Source of the DNA: Geobacter sp. UBA5730
GTDB lineage: Bacteria; Desulfobacterota; Desulfuromonadia; Geobacterales; Pseudopelobacteraceae
NCBI GenBank assembly: GCA_002419465.1
Contig: DIGE01000014.1
Location: forward strand, 372,001-436,000
Reading direction: 5' to 3'
DNA length: 64,000 nt
The notes beneath the pieces are model-generated. The model was not told the origin of the DNA, did not search any database, and was given only the letters and a program-made list of their open reading frames with translations. The stretch's first letter is position 1. The number at the start of each line of letters is the position of its first letter. The translations under genes and the position numbers were made by a program. Below are positions 35,937-45,421 of the stretch, piece after piece.

Positions 35937-36601
35937 GCTTCTTTCACGGTGGTCACATCCGCGAATGGAACCGAAACCGCTCCGATGGTGACATAGGCTG
36001 TACCATTAGCAAACCAGACACCATCAGCCTTGCCCGTGGTATAGGTGGTTGCGATCTGCGTAGCTCCCAGGGCATCGGTACCACTGATGCCGAAATTGTA
36101 GGCTCCGGCCGGTAGCAGGTTTCCTTGACCGTCCTTGCCATCCCACTGGTAACTGCCGTTGCCAACGGTCACACTGCCAAGATCAACTTGACGTACGGTC
36201 TGGCCTGAAGCGTTCGTGATCTTCAGGGTAGTGGAAGCTGTTGTTGCCGGCATCTGGTAACTTAAGGTTGCCGGATTGGTGCCGTCGAAGGCGGCCTGAG
36301 TTCCCAAAGCGGCTACCTGCTTACCGATCAACGCCACCGAGCTAAGCGCCATGCTGTTGTCTTGGGCTGCCAACAGTTTTTCCAGGGTGGCCGAGGTATT
36401 ATAGGCCTGCTCAACCTGCGTCAACTGGGCCAGTTGCCCCAGAAACTCGGTCGGGTCTTGCGGGCTGAGCGGGTCCTGGTGCTGCAGCTGGGCCATGAAC
36501 AGTTGGAGAAAATCATCCTTGTTCATACCGACGGATTGCTTCATCGCATCGGCTGCGTAGGTTGAGGTAGTTGCCGTTGTTCCCGTAATAGTCGTACTCA
36601 T
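35933..36601 (-). CDS. flgD: Hook-capping (scaffold) protein FlgD
   Basis: Cap required for hook polymerisation. The N-terminal motif MNKDDFLQLFMAQLQHQDPL with TEFLGQLAQLTQVEQ is diagnostic. A FlgD Ig-like/Tudor region follows (ATTASTTLKITNASGQTVRQ, DGKDGQGNLLPAGAYNF). Length 222 is normal. Confidence 0.95.
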   Translation of the reverse strand: MSTTITGTTATTSTYAADAMKQSVGMNKDDFLQLFMAQLQHQDPLSPQDPTEFLGQLAQLTQVEQAYNTSATLEKLLAAQDNSMALSSVALIGKQVAALGTQAAFDGTNPATLSYQMPATTASTTLKITNASGQTVRQVDLGSVTVGNGSYQWDGKDGQGNLLPAGAYNFGISGTDALGATQIATTYTTGKADGVWFANGTAYVTIGAVSVPFADVTTVKEA

Positions 36602-36619
36602 CCGTTATGCCTCCTTTCA

Positions 36620-38200
36620 CTAAAATCTCACATCCAGGGTTGCATGATACTGCGGTCCAAAGTACTGCATGGTTCCATCCATCTCACCATTACTGCCACT
36701 GGCTGCCCGGGGTGCGCCGTACTGCTGGGCCAGGATGGGACGACGCTCACTGGCGGTCTGCCGCCAATCACCGCCCTGTTGCTGATTCAGACCACCATTG
36801 TTGGCAGTGGTAACATCAAAGGATTCCATCTTGATGTTCTGCCGCGACAGGCTCTCCTTCAGCTGTTCAACCTGTTGCAACAGTGCATCCCGTACCGCCC
36901 GGTGCTCGGCCACGATCTCCACCCGCACCTGCTGGTCATCCATCCTGATGTTTAGCTGCAGATTACCAAGATGCTCGGGGGAAAGCTTGAGCGTAATCTG
37001 GTCAGCGCCCTGCTTGATCTGATGGGCATCCAGACGATCGGTTACCTGCTTCATCGCCTGCTGCTCCGGTGCCATCCGACCAGCTTCGACGACTGCTGGT
37101 TGCACTACCTGGACGTTCTGGCGCTGGGTCTGGCCCAACCCTGCCGGCTCCAACTGAGCCGCCGGGTTCTGGTTCAGCTCAAAGAGTGCGGCCTCACCGC
37201 TTGGATCGATGGTTACGGCAGCTGCCGTTTGCATTGGCAGTTCACCACCCTTGGCCTGTCCGAACTGCGAAAAATTTTGCTGCTGTTGCTGGCACGGTTG
37301 AGCGGTTGCTGCAACCACATCGGATGGTTGGGCAAAGCGGAACGGAGCCACGCTTGACACGGCAGCCTTGGGAGCTGCCGGCGCTTCGACAGCCATGCTG
37401 CGGGCCATCTCAGCCAGCGGTACTGCACCGGCCTGGACCGCCTTGACGACATCCGTCTGACGGGCTGTTTCTACCGCACGAAAGGCTGCTACTTCCTGCT
37501 GTTCTGACGATTCAGGCTGCTGGGCCGGCAGGGCAGTCTGCTGGCTGTTGACTGCTGTCTTCCCAGCGCTAGCCAGCTGTTGCATCCGATTTTCACCAAC
37601 CTTCAGTTCCGGCATGGCGGCCGGTTGTTGGGGGTGAGCTGTAACCTTTTGCTGAGGAAGCTCCAGCATCTGCCCCTCATCTACCTGTGATGCTTCTACA
37701 AGTTCCGGCATAACCGGGGTGACGGTAGCAACGGTCTGAACTGCTGCTACATCGACAAGCAGTGTCACTTCAGGCACTGCTGCCGTCGCTGCAGGTGCTG
37801 CAACTGGTGCTGCCGGCACCATCATGGCTGCCTGAAAATAACCGGCCAGCTGCTGGGTCAGCGCCTGCTGGTCCTGCTCCTGTACGGCCTGTTGTTGATC
37901 TGCATCTGCTGCATCGGTCGAACCTTCAACCAGCCCACTCAGCAGTGTGGTCAACTCAGGTAGATCCTGCGTCAAACTCGGCATCGGCATCACCTCTGCC
38001 GCAACCGAATCTGCGCTGGCCTTCACCAGAGGGATCTCGCCCTGGAACAATTGCCCCAGAGTTTGCCCCAGCAGAGAGCCAAAACCGGCCTGACCCCCTG
38101 CACATGCGCAGTCACTACCTGCCATCGCCACGGCTGACGAAGCAGCCGGGGCTGGTGTTGCTGATGCCATCGGCATCATCATTACCTGTGTAGTTTCCAT
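36620..38200 (-). CDS. fliK: Hook-length control protein FliK
   Basis: Secreted ruler that switches FlhB export specificity when the hook is complete. The N-terminal 370 residues are low complexity and very rich in Gln, Ala, Pro and Val, as in other FliK rulers. The C-terminal Flg_hook domain is clear (about 395-470: ITLKLSPEHLGNLQLNIRMD, VEIVAEHRAVRDALLQQVEQ). A second FliK-like protein is encoded at 51663-53831. Confidence 0.9.
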   Translation of the reverse strand: METTQVMMMPMASATPAPAASSAVAMAGSDCACAGGQAGFGSLLGQTLGQLFQGEIPLVKASADSVAAEVMPMPSLTQDLPELTTLLSGLVEGSTDAADADQQQAVQEQDQQALTQQLAGYFQAAMMVPAAPVAAPAATAAVPEVTLLVDVAAVQTVATVTPVMPELVEASQVDEGQMLELPQQKVTAHPQQPAAMPELKVGENRMQQLASAGKTAVNSQQTALPAQQPESSEQQEVAAFRAVETARQTDVVKAVQAGAVPLAEMARSMAVEAPAAPKAAVSSVAPFRFAQPSDVVAATAQPCQQQQQNFSQFGQAKGGELPMQTAAAVTIDPSGEAALFELNQNPAAQLEPAGLGQTQRQNVQVVQPAVVEAGRMAPEQQAMKQVTDRLDAHQIKQGADQITLKLSPEHLGNLQLNIRMDDQQVRVEIVAEHRAVRDALLQQVEQLKESLSRQNIKMESFDVTTANNGGLNQQQGGDWRQTASERRPILAQQYGAPRAASGSNGEMDGTMQYFGPQYHATLDVRF

Positions 38201-38296
38201 TAGTTCACCTCCTTTCGTTTGGATTTGCCAGGGTCCACAGTGGCCCCGTACTTCTGCTTATCGGCAATGAGCAGTCACCCATTGACCTGTTTCTGA

Positions 38297-38845
38297 TCAG
38301 TTCCTGATATTCAGATTTTCGTCGATCCAACGGACCAGCCGGGGCTGATTGACAAAGGGTGCCAGCTTGGCGACGGTCTTGGTGTCCAGTCGCTCCAGCA
38401 ATACGATCGCCTCCGGTTCCGGCAGGGCATCCAGGAGCTTCGCAGACTGTTCAGCCCGCATCGCCTTAAACAGCTTGACCATCTTGGTTACCTTGTCACC
38501 CTGCTGTTTTTTCTGGATCTCCCCTTGGACCTTGGTAGCTTCCTCATATCTTTTTTTGCTTTCCTCAAGGGCTTTCAGTTGTTGTTCCAATTTTTCAGAC
38601 AGTTTTTTCAGTTCAGCCTCTTTGGCAGCCAACGCCGCTTCCTGCTCAACCAACTTCTGACGCCGGGCATCCTGAAGCGCCTTCTCTTCCCGCGCCACCC
38701 GGCTGGCTGGCAGCTGATCGGTAACGGCCGGCAGCATGGCAGGAGCCTGCTGTGCGGTGGTAGCGGGCACGCTGCTGCCTTGCAAGGACGAAACCGCCCC
38801 TAAAAAAATCACACTCACCATGGCAAACGGTAGCTGTTTCTTCAT
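38297..38845 (-). CDS. MotE-like flagellar protein (MgtE N-domain type)
   Basis: It has an N-terminal signal or anchor (about 1-25), a long charged coiled coil (about 50-125, KLVEQEAALAAKEAELKKLS), and a C-terminal helical domain like the MgtE N domain (MRAEQSAKLLDALPEPEAIV, RLDTKTVAKLAPFVNQPRLV). The fold also resembles FliG. Such genes lie between fliJ and fliK in many clusters. MotE of rhizobia is a periplasmic chaperone for MotC; here the role is unknown. Confidence 0.78.
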   Translation of the reverse strand: MKKQLPFAMVSVIFLGAVSSLQGSSVPATTAQQAPAMLPAVTDQLPASRVAREEKALQDARRQKLVEQEAALAAKEAELKKLSEKLEQQLKALEESKKRYEEATKVQGEIQKKQQGDKVTKMVKLFKAMRAEQSAKLLDALPEPEAIVLLERLDTKTVAKLAPFVNQPRLVRWIDENLNIRN

Positions 38846-38848
38846 TGC

Positions 38849-39292
38849 CTACTCTCGACCTTTCTTCTGTACAGCCATCTCATCCAGGAATTCCCGTTCC
38901 CTACGTTGCTGTTCCTGCCTGAAGGCCTGTTCTTTCTTTTCTTTGAGCGCTTCCAGCACCTTCTTATCCTGGGTGGCCTGCACCAGTTCTCCACGGCGAT
39001 CTTCCAGAATCCTGTCCAGTGCCGCTACGCGCTCTTGCTGGGTCTTGATCTCATCCCGCTTACGGGCGAAAAAATCGGTGTACAGCTGCAACTCCACCAC
39101 TGACGTAAGTTGATCCTGTTGCTCAGCAAAATCCTTCGACAGTGTGGCTACCCCGTTACGTTCCTGCTCCAGCTTGTCACTGGCCCGGTCAAGGTCCTGA
39201 CGGGCAGTCGCAAAATCCTGCTTACGCAACCGCTCCAGGTCGATGCGATAATTCAGCACCTGATGCAGCTCAAAAGCTTTTTTGGAGGACAT
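38849..39292 (-). CDS. fliJ: Flagellar export protein FliJ
   Basis: Soluble coiled-coil component of the export ATPase, equivalent to the gamma stalk of F-type ATPases. The 147-residue protein is almost entirely heptad-repeat helix with charged residues (LNYRIDLERLRKQDFATARQ, ILEDRRGELVQATQDKKVLE). It follows fliI by ten bases. Confidence 0.92.
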   Translation of the reverse strand: MSSKKAFELHQVLNYRIDLERLRKQDFATARQDLDRASDKLEQERNGVATLSKDFAEQQDQLTSVVELQLYTDFFARKRDEIKTQQERVAALDRILEDRRGELVQATQDKKVLEALKEKKEQAFRQEQQRREREFLDEMAVQKKGRE

Positions 39293-39301
39293 GACCGCCC
39301 C

Positions 39302-40621
39302 TTATCCTTCAAAGATTGCCCGCATGGCTGCCACCGATTCGGCCACCGTTGCCGGATCACTGACTGCCTGTTTTTGAAAGGCCACCATGGCATCTATCCG
39401 CCGGATGGCATCATCGATGGCCGCGCTGCTGCCACCCTTGTAGGCGCCGATATTGATCAAATCCTCTGATTGCCGGTAGGTAGCCAGGGTCTCCTTGAAA
39501 CGTCCGGCCAACTGCCGATGCTGCTCGTCGGTTACATCACCCATCACCCGGCTGGCGCTGGCCAGCACGTCGATCGGCGGATAGATGTTACGGGCCGCCA
39601 GATCACGCGACAGCACGATATGTCCGTCCAGAATACTCCGCATGGCATCGGAGATCGGCTCGTTAAAATCGTCTCCCTCCACCAGTACCGTGTAAAGACC
39701 AGTGATGCTGCCTTCGGGAAAGTTACCGGTACGTTCAAGCAGCTTTGGCAAGGCAGCAAACACCGACGGCGTGTAGCCCTTGGTGGTAGGCGGCTCTCCA
39801 ATGGCCAGCCCCACTTCGCGCATCGCCATGGCGAAACGGGTGGCTGAGTCCATCATCAGCAACACCTTTTTACCCTGATTTTTGAAGTATTCGGCTATGG
39901 TTGTGGCGATGTAGGCACCCCGCATCCTCACCAGGGGCGGTTGATCCGAGGTAGCCACCACCACCACCGACTTGCGCAACCCCTCCTCTTGCAGGTCCTT
40001 TTCCACAAATTCCCGCAACTCGCGTCCCCGCTCGCCGATCAGGGCGATCACGTTGACGTCAGCCTCGGTATAGCGTGCGATCATCCCCAGCAGGGTCGAC
40101 TTACCCACCCCTGAACCGGCCATGATGCCGACCCGCTGGCCCTGGCCACAGGTCAAAAGACCATTGATGGAACGTATTCCCAGGTCTAACGGCTTTCTGA
40201 TCGGGGGGCGCTTCATCGGATTAACCGGCAGGGCGTAAATCGGGTACTCCTCTTCGGCGCGGAGCGGGCCTTTGTCGTCAATCGGGTTGCCCAGACCGTC
40301 AATCACCCGTCCGAGCATCTGGGGGCCGACTTTCAGCGTCGCCTTGTCACGCCTGACGGTGATCAGGCTGTCCAGTCCCACCCCGCGCAGCTCCCCCAGC
40401 GGCATCAGCAGGGTCTTGCTGTCACGGAAACCGACCACCTCTGCCGGTATCGGCTCCCCGTCCTTGGGCCGGATCTCACAGATCGCCCCTACCGAGGTGT
40501 CCGGGCAGTAGCCCTCGATCACCAGGCCAACAACCTGGATAACCTTCCCGTGCAAACGGATTGGCGTACACCGCTCGACCCCCTGCAGATAACGGCCCAG
40601 GTTCAGGCACTGCTTGGTCAT
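39302..40621 (-). CDS. fliI: Flagellum-specific ATPase FliI
   Basis: Export ATPase homologous to F1-beta. Walker A is GIMAGSGVGKSTLLGMIARY. ALIGERGRELREFVEKDL and VLLMMDSATRFAMAMREVGL (Walker B region) follow, with GEPPTTKGYTPSVFAALPKL and the C-terminal domain. Length is 439. It overlaps fliH by four bases (ATGA). Confidence 0.97.
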   Translation of the reverse strand: MTKQCLNLGRYLQGVERCTPIRLHGKVIQVVGLVIEGYCPDTSVGAICEIRPKDGEPIPAEVVGFRDSKTLLMPLGELRGVGLDSLITVRRDKATLKVGPQMLGRVIDGLGNPIDDKGPLRAEEEYPIYALPVNPMKRPPIRKPLDLGIRSINGLLTCGQGQRVGIMAGSGVGKSTLLGMIARYTEADVNVIALIGERGRELREFVEKDLQEEGLRKSVVVVATSDQPPLVRMRGAYIATTIAEYFKNQGKKVLLMMDSATRFAMAMREVGLAIGEPPTTKGYTPSVFAALPKLLERTGNFPEGSITGLYTVLVEGDDFNEPISDAMRSILDGHIVLSRDLAARNIYPPIDVLASASRVMGDVTDEQHRQLAGRFKETLATYRQSEDLINIGAYKGGSSAAIDDAIRRIDAMVAFQKQAVSDPATVAESVAAMRAIFEG

Positions 40622-41400
40622 CCGTCAGCCTTCTGTATCTGATCCACTTCGAGACTACCGGTGCGCTCTTCCATCAGGTGCCGGTAAATCTCTTCGAGCT
40701 GTGCCTCGAAACTTGCATCCACCGTTCCGAGGGAGGTTTCGACTTGGCAACAGCCCGGTTGCAGGGTGGAGTCCCCCTTGAGGGTGAAGCGAAATGCGGC
40801 CAGCTCCTGGCGCAAGGCTTGATCCTGACTGGTGGTAAGCAGGGCCAAATCATCGGGGTGTACCCGGATGATCAGCTCATCGTGATCATTCAGGCCACGC
40901 AACGCTGCCTTGATCACCTGTAGCAACACCTGACGGTTCTGGGCTACCTCCTGTCTGATCACCCGCCGGGCAACTGCGATGGTTAAAACCAGCAGATCAT
41001 CCTCAGAATCCCGCAGCACCTTTTCACGAAGTTGCTGTAGATCTTCGGCCGCAGTGCGCAAACCTTTAAAGACGTTCAGCAGTCCCCGTTCCGCCAGATT
41101 TTTGCCGTCCTGCAAACCACGTTGATAGGAATCCTGCAGCTGCCGTTCCAGCTCCGCATCGCTGACAAACCTGCCGGGAATCTCCGGCGCAGGTTCGGCT
41201 ACCGGTTTGGCCGATGGCAGACCGATCCGCCCTGCCAGTTCTGTGGTATCGAATAACTCGAGCGGTACAAAGTCGGTGTTCACGTCCTCCGGCTGTGCGT
41301 TCGCGATAAACGGCTGGTCCCTTTGCTGTACTGACTGGAAGTCGAAGCCACTGATCGGCACCTCGACCTTGGCCGCCTTGATAACCTTAGACGAGGGCAT
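40618..41400 (-). CDS. fliH: Flagellar assembly protein FliH
   Basis: Stator-like partner of FliI in the export apparatus. The long helix region contains QLQDSYQRGLQDGKNLAERG. The C-terminal half resembles the F-type delta subunit (VLTIAVARRVIRQEVAQNRQ, ELIIRVHPDDLALLTTS). The start at 41400 (MPSSKVIK) lies inside the end of fliG with a 14-bp overlap. A 30-residue basic extension from an upstream ATG, in the fliG reading region, is rejected. Confidence 0.92.
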   Translation of the reverse strand: MPSSKVIKAAKVEVPISGFDFQSVQQRDQPFIANAQPEDVNTDFVPLELFDTTELAGRIGLPSAKPVAEPAPEIPGRFVSDAELERQLQDSYQRGLQDGKNLAERGLLNVFKGLRTAAEDLQQLREKVLRDSEDDLLVLTIAVARRVIRQEVAQNRQVLLQVIKAALRGLNDHDELIIRVHPDDLALLTTSQDQALRQELAAFRFTLKGDSTLQPGCCQVETSLGTVDASFEAQLEEIYRHLMEERTGSLEVDQIQKADG

Positions 41401-42379
41401 CTTCGCTGCCCCGGCCCGCCAGCACAATTTTGCCTTCCTCTTCCATTTTGCGAACGATCTTGATGATTTCCGACTGGGCTTTTTCCACATCGGAAAGGCG
41501 GACCGGTCCCATAACCTCCAGGTCTTCCTTGATCATCTCGGCTGCACGGCTTGAAATATTCTTGAAAATCTTGTTCTTGACGTCGTCGGTGGAGGTTTTC
41601 ATGGCCAAGGTCAGTGTGTCGTTTGACACCTCGCGCATGACCGACTGAATCGAGCGATCGTCCAATGCAAACACATCCTCGAAGGTGAAAAGGTGCTTGC
41701 GGATTACCTCGGCCAACGGGGGAGACAACACGTCCAGCTTTTCCAGAATCTGCTTTTCCTTGCTGCGGTCAAAGTGGTTAAACATATCGACAACCTTCTC
41801 GATACCGCCCACCTTGTAGCGCTGCACCCCGCCCATTGACTTGAGTTCACGCCGCATCACATCATCAATTTCCTGCAGGATCTCGGGCGACACCTGCTCG
41901 ACATCCGCAATCCGCAGCACTACCTCGGCCTGTAGCTCCTGCGGCAGAAATGAGATGATTTCGCTGGTCTGCTTGGACTTCAACTTTGCCAGGATCACGG
42001 CAATGGTTTGTGGATGCTCCTGCGAGAGAAAATTGGCGATACTTTTCGAGTCCATGGCAGCCAGGATATCGACCAGGTCGCCATAGGTTGAGGCTTGCAA
42101 CTCCTCCATCAGTATCTCGGCCTTGGCTGGTCCCAGGGCTTTCTCCAGGATTTTACGGACGAACTCCTCGCCCTGGGCAAAAATGCCAGACTCGGGCGAT
42201 ATCACCTCGTTAAAGTCGTCAACTACCTGGACGATGGTATGTCGCGGCACATGCCCCAGATGGGCCATGCTCTTGGAGATCTTCTTGATCTCCTCATCCT
42301 CCATATGCTCATAAACCTTGGCGGTCACTTCGGCGCCAAGATACAACAACAGTATGGCAGCCTTGTCGGCTCCGGTCAT
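41387..42379 (-). CDS. fliG: Flagellar motor switch protein FliG
   Basis: Rotor protein that interacts with the stator. The three helical domains are present: the N domain (TGADKAAILLLYLGAEVTAK), the middle EHPQTIAVILAKLKSKQTSE, and a C-terminal domain with the charged torque helix (RSIQSVMREVSNDTLTLAMK, NISSRAAEMIKEDLEVMGPV). Length 330 is normal. It lies between fliF and fliH. Confidence 0.97.
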   Translation of the reverse strand: MTGADKAAILLLYLGAEVTAKVYEHMEDEEIKKISKSMAHLGHVPRHTIVQVVDDFNEVISPESGIFAQGEEFVRKILEKALGPAKAEILMEELQASTYGDLVDILAAMDSKSIANFLSQEHPQTIAVILAKLKSKQTSEIISFLPQELQAEVVLRIADVEQVSPEILQEIDDVMRRELKSMGGVQRYKVGGIEKVVDMFNHFDRSKEKQILEKLDVLSPPLAEVIRKHLFTFEDVFALDDRSIQSVMREVSNDTLTLAMKTSTDDVKNKIFKNISSRAAEMIKEDLEVMGPVRLSDVEKAQSEIIKIVRKMEEEGKIVLAGRGSEDALV

Positions 42380-42433
42380 GATGCTAACTCCTCTGCTAGA
42401 ATCTCCGTGTTTATTCGTTGCTGATCACACCGC

Positions 42434-44029
42434 TCAAGACTCTTCGGTCAGCCAGTTTTGCAGTATCTGGGCCACCTGATACGGATTCGTCTTGGCCTTG
42501 TCCATCATATCCTGTTGCTCGGCCATATGGGCTGCCAACTGGGCACGTTCACTGGCTGAGAGCTTTTCCTGAACGTCAGGGGCGATCGTTTCCAAAATAT
42601 CGAGCCGCGGCGGTTTAGCCGTACGCAAGGTGTTGATCAACGGCTTGATCACAAAGAGCATCAGTGCGACAAAGCCGAGACCGATCAGCAGGTTTTTGAA
42701 AAGCGCCAGGAAGAACGGGTTGGTCCACCACTGTGGCGCATCGGCAGCACCGGCGGCATCTTCCGGATCCTGAAACGGAATATTCTGGATACTGAGCTGA
42801 TCGCCCCGCTCGGCGTTAAAACCGATGGCCCCCTTGACCAGTGCCTCGATCTTTTGCAACTCGTCAGGTGAGCGAGGGATATATTTGGGTTTGGCAGTCT
42901 GACCTTCTTTAACTGCTGCCGGGGCCTCGTACTTGCCGTCCACCAGAATGGCCACCGACACCTTGCTCAAGGTGCCTACCGGCTCAATGGTTCGCGAGGT
43001 GGAGCGGCTGACCTCGTAGTTAAGGGTTTCATCATTTTTGCTACCACCACCAACGACACCGCCGCCGACAGCACCGGCGTTGCGCCCCAGATTGGTCTGT
43101 ACGCCCGGCACACCGGTTGCTGCGGCGGTGCCGCCGGCTTTTTCCTCGCTGCGCTGCTCACTGCGCACTGCAATGGTTTCTGGATCAAACTTCTCCTCAA
43201 CCCGTTCCACCTGTTTGAAATCAAAGCTGGCCGTGGCGCGGGCCACGGTCTTGCCTCCGCCCACTACCCGATCCAGTAGTGTCTGCAAGCGTTCTTCCAG
43301 ATTCCGCTCATAAACCCGCTGAGTCTCCTGCATGGTACTGGTCATTTTGGCAGCGCCGTCAGCAGTGCCGCTGGCCCCCTTGCTGAGTATCTTGCCCCGG
43401 CTGTCCAGCACGGTCACATTGTCAGTGTTCATCCCTTCAATCGAAGCGGCCACCAGGTGAACCACTCCCTGGACCTCAGTGTCACGCAAGGATTTCGCGC
43501 CCTTCATGCGCAACACGATCGAGGCGGTGGGAGGCTTCTCCGACTCTTTAAACAGAGATTTCTCCGGGATCACCAGATGCACGCGGGCCTGCTCGACCCC
43601 GCTGATTTGCGAGATCGTCCGGGCCAGTTCGCCCTGTAGCGCCCGTTGGTAGTTCAGCTTTTGCACGAACTCGGTCATGCCGAAATTTTTGCGGTCAAAA
43701 ATCTCGAAGCCTACCCCACCCCCCTGCGGAAGTCCCTCGCTGGCCAGTGACAAGCGCAGTTCGTGCACCTTGTCCGAGGGGACCATCACGCCTTTGCCGT
43801 CGGGCGTAATCTGGTACGGGGTTTTAGCCTCTTTCAGTTTTTTGATAATCTCGCCGGCGTCCTCGCTGGTCAGATTGGTGAACAATGGACGATAGTCAGT
43901 CCGATTGGCCAGCATGATCAGCACGGCAAAGGCCAGCAGACAGGCTACCACCACGCCGCCAACCAGCATCCGCTTGGCGGGCGAGATCGCCAGAAAAGGT
44001 TCCAGGATTCGTTGCAATCCTTCAGGCAT
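42434..44029 (-). CDS. fliF: Flagellar MS-ring protein FliF
   Basis: Inner-membrane ring on which the flagellum assembles. It has a first membrane helix (about 20-42), ring-building modules (TDYRPLFTNLTSEDAGEIIK, GVGFEIFDRKNFGMTEFVQK) and a Gly-rich linker (about 300-330). A second membrane helix (about 430-455) precedes a short cytoplasmic tail that binds FliG. Length is 531. Confidence 0.96.
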   Translation of the reverse strand: MPEGLQRILEPFLAISPAKRMLVGGVVVACLLAFAVLIMLANRTDYRPLFTNLTSEDAGEIIKKLKEAKTPYQITPDGKGVMVPSDKVHELRLSLASEGLPQGGGVGFEIFDRKNFGMTEFVQKLNYQRALQGELARTISQISGVEQARVHLVIPEKSLFKESEKPPTASIVLRMKGAKSLRDTEVQGVVHLVAASIEGMNTDNVTVLDSRGKILSKGASGTADGAAKMTSTMQETQRVYERNLEERLQTLLDRVVGGGKTVARATASFDFKQVERVEEKFDPETIAVRSEQRSEEKAGGTAAATGVPGVQTNLGRNAGAVGGGVVGGGSKNDETLNYEVSRSTSRTIEPVGTLSKVSVAILVDGKYEAPAAVKEGQTAKPKYIPRSPDELQKIEALVKGAIGFNAERGDQLSIQNIPFQDPEDAAGAADAPQWWTNPFFLALFKNLLIGLGFVALMLFVIKPLINTLRTAKPPRLDILETIAPDVQEKLSASERAQLAAHMAEQQDMMDKAKTNPYQVAQILQNWLTEES

Positions 44030-44077
44030 GGGACGGCCGACCTCCCTTTCGTTCAGTTATCAACAGACGCTTACGGC

Positions 44078-44374
44078 TCAAACCTGCATCCGCATAACTT
44101 CCTGGTAGGCTTCCAGCGCCTTATTGCGCACCTGGGACATGAACAGAAAAGAGATGCTGGCCTTTTCAACCGCAATCATTGTTTCATGCAGATTGCGATT
44201 CTCCCCGGTAGCCAGCTTTTGGATTGCCTGATCGGACTGGACCGACATATCGTTGACCTTACTAACCAACTCACTAAAAAATTTACCTGCTCCATCAATG
44301 GCGGAAACAGGCTGGCTTTTCCCCAAACCAAGTCCCTGCGCCATACCAACACCGCTAATAGCCTTGATATCCAT
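44078..44374 (-). CDS. fliE: Hook-basal body protein FliE
   Basis: Links the MS ring to the rod. The 98-residue protein has the FliE C-terminal core ([37 protein letters not shown]). It lies between flgC and fliF in the canonical order. Confidence 0.94.
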   Translation of the reverse strand: MDIKAISGVGMAQGLGLGKSQPVSAIDGAGKFFSELVSKVNDMSVQSDQAIQKLATGENRNLHETMIAVEKASISFLFMSQVRNKALEAYQEVMRMQV

Positions 44375-44384
44375 GTAGTATCTC

Positions 44385-44822
44385 CTAGCGTCCGATTTCC
44401 AAGGTCTTCAGCGCCATATTCTTGGCGGCCTGGGCAGCCATCACATTGGCCTCATAGGCCCTGGTCGCATTGATCATATCCGCCATCTCTTCCACCACGT
44501 TCACATTCGGCATCGCCACATAGCCCTGGGGGTCAGCATCAGGATGGCTGGGATCGTACTGCAGGCGTGGCGGGCTCTTATCCTCCACAATCTGAGTTAC
44601 TGACACCTGGCGTACCTGCTCACGAGCAGCACGGTCGAGGGTCTTGCCAAAGCCGCCTTCCAAGGGAGTGGCTGTAAAAACTGCATCTTTACGCTTGTAC
44701 GGTCCCCCCTCAGGCGTCCTCGTGGTATTGGCATTGGCAAGGTTACTGGAAACCAGATTCATCCTGGTCCGCTCGGCGGTCAGCGCTGAAGAACTGGTTT
44801 GCATCGCGCTAAAAAGATCCAT
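44385..44822 (-). CDS. flgC: Proximal rod protein FlgC
   Basis: Proximal rod component. It opens [20 protein letters not shown] with [20 protein letters not shown]. The C-terminal [20 protein letters not shown] helix is canonical. Its ATG overlaps the flgB stop (TAATG). Confidence 0.95.
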   Translation of the reverse strand: MDLFSAMQTSSSALTAERTRMNLVSSNLANANTTRTPEGGPYKRKDAVFTATPLEGGFGKTLDRAAREQVRQVSVTQIVEDKSPPRLQYDPSHPDADPQGYVAMPNVNVVEEMADMINATRAYEANVMAAQAAKNMALKTLEIGR

Positions 44823-45259
44823 TATTTACCCTCCCTCAAAGCAGAGCGCAGTCCTTCAAATTTTTTGGTCAAAAGCTGCGTCGAGGCATTAAACATCACC
44901 TGATTCTGCATCATCCGATTCATCTCGTTTTCCAATTCCACACTGTTGTTATCACGGCCGGGGGTCTTGGCCGGAACGTCCACCACGGTCCCGCGAACAT
45001 CTTGAATACTTGCAGTACCGCTGCCCCTGAGCGGCAGATGTGCCGGATGGGGCTGCGTAACCCCGGAGACGCTGCCACGACCAGACGACTTCTTGACAGC
45101 CGATTGAAGCTGCCGCTCAAAATCCAAAGCCTGCGGTGTAAATCCGGGAGTTTCCGCATTGGCCAGGTTTGATGCGATCAGATTTTGCTGTCGCGTTCGT
45201 AAATCAACACTCTTGGCGAGCACCTCTACCGTCGTACTGAAAAGCCCTTCAACAGGCAT
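44822..45259 (-). CDS. flgB: Proximal rod protein FlgB
   Basis: Proximal rod component and first gene of the main structural flagellar operon. It has QQNLIASNLANAETPGFTPQ and the C-terminal NEMNRMMQNQVMFNASTQLL. The start at 45259 (MPVEGLF) follows AGGGGG by nine bases. An upstream in-frame ATG at 45310 would overlap the sigma-54 promoter and is rejected. Confidence 0.95.
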   Translation of the reverse strand: MPVEGLFSTTVEVLAKSVDLRTRQQNLIASNLANAETPGFTPQALDFERQLQSAVKKSSGRGSVSGVTQPHPAHLPLRGSGTASIQDVRGTVVDVPAKTPGRDNNSVELENEMNRMMQNQVMFNASTQLLTKKFEGLRSALREGK

Positions 45260-45305
45260 AATTACCCCCTGCCAGCCATAAAGATCAGCGGCACCCGTCC
45301 GAATT

Positions 45306-45321
45306 TGCAATAATTATGCCC
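45306..45321 (-). promoter_or_regulatory. Sigma-54 promoter of the flgB operon
   Basis: The minus strand reads GGGCATAATTATTGCA. Against the sigma-54 consensus TGGCAC-N5-TTGCA it has the essential GG and GC in exact spacing and differs only at the first and sixth bases. The expected start point gives a leader of about 35 bases to the flgB ATG. Confidence 0.7.
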
Positions 45322-45421
45322 ACACCGCAACAACTCCGCCAACAGCGGCAGTTCGGGCATTAGCATTAATTACTGCTTCATTTTTGACAGGCTAGACAAG
45401 TCGTAATCTTGACACAACCAA

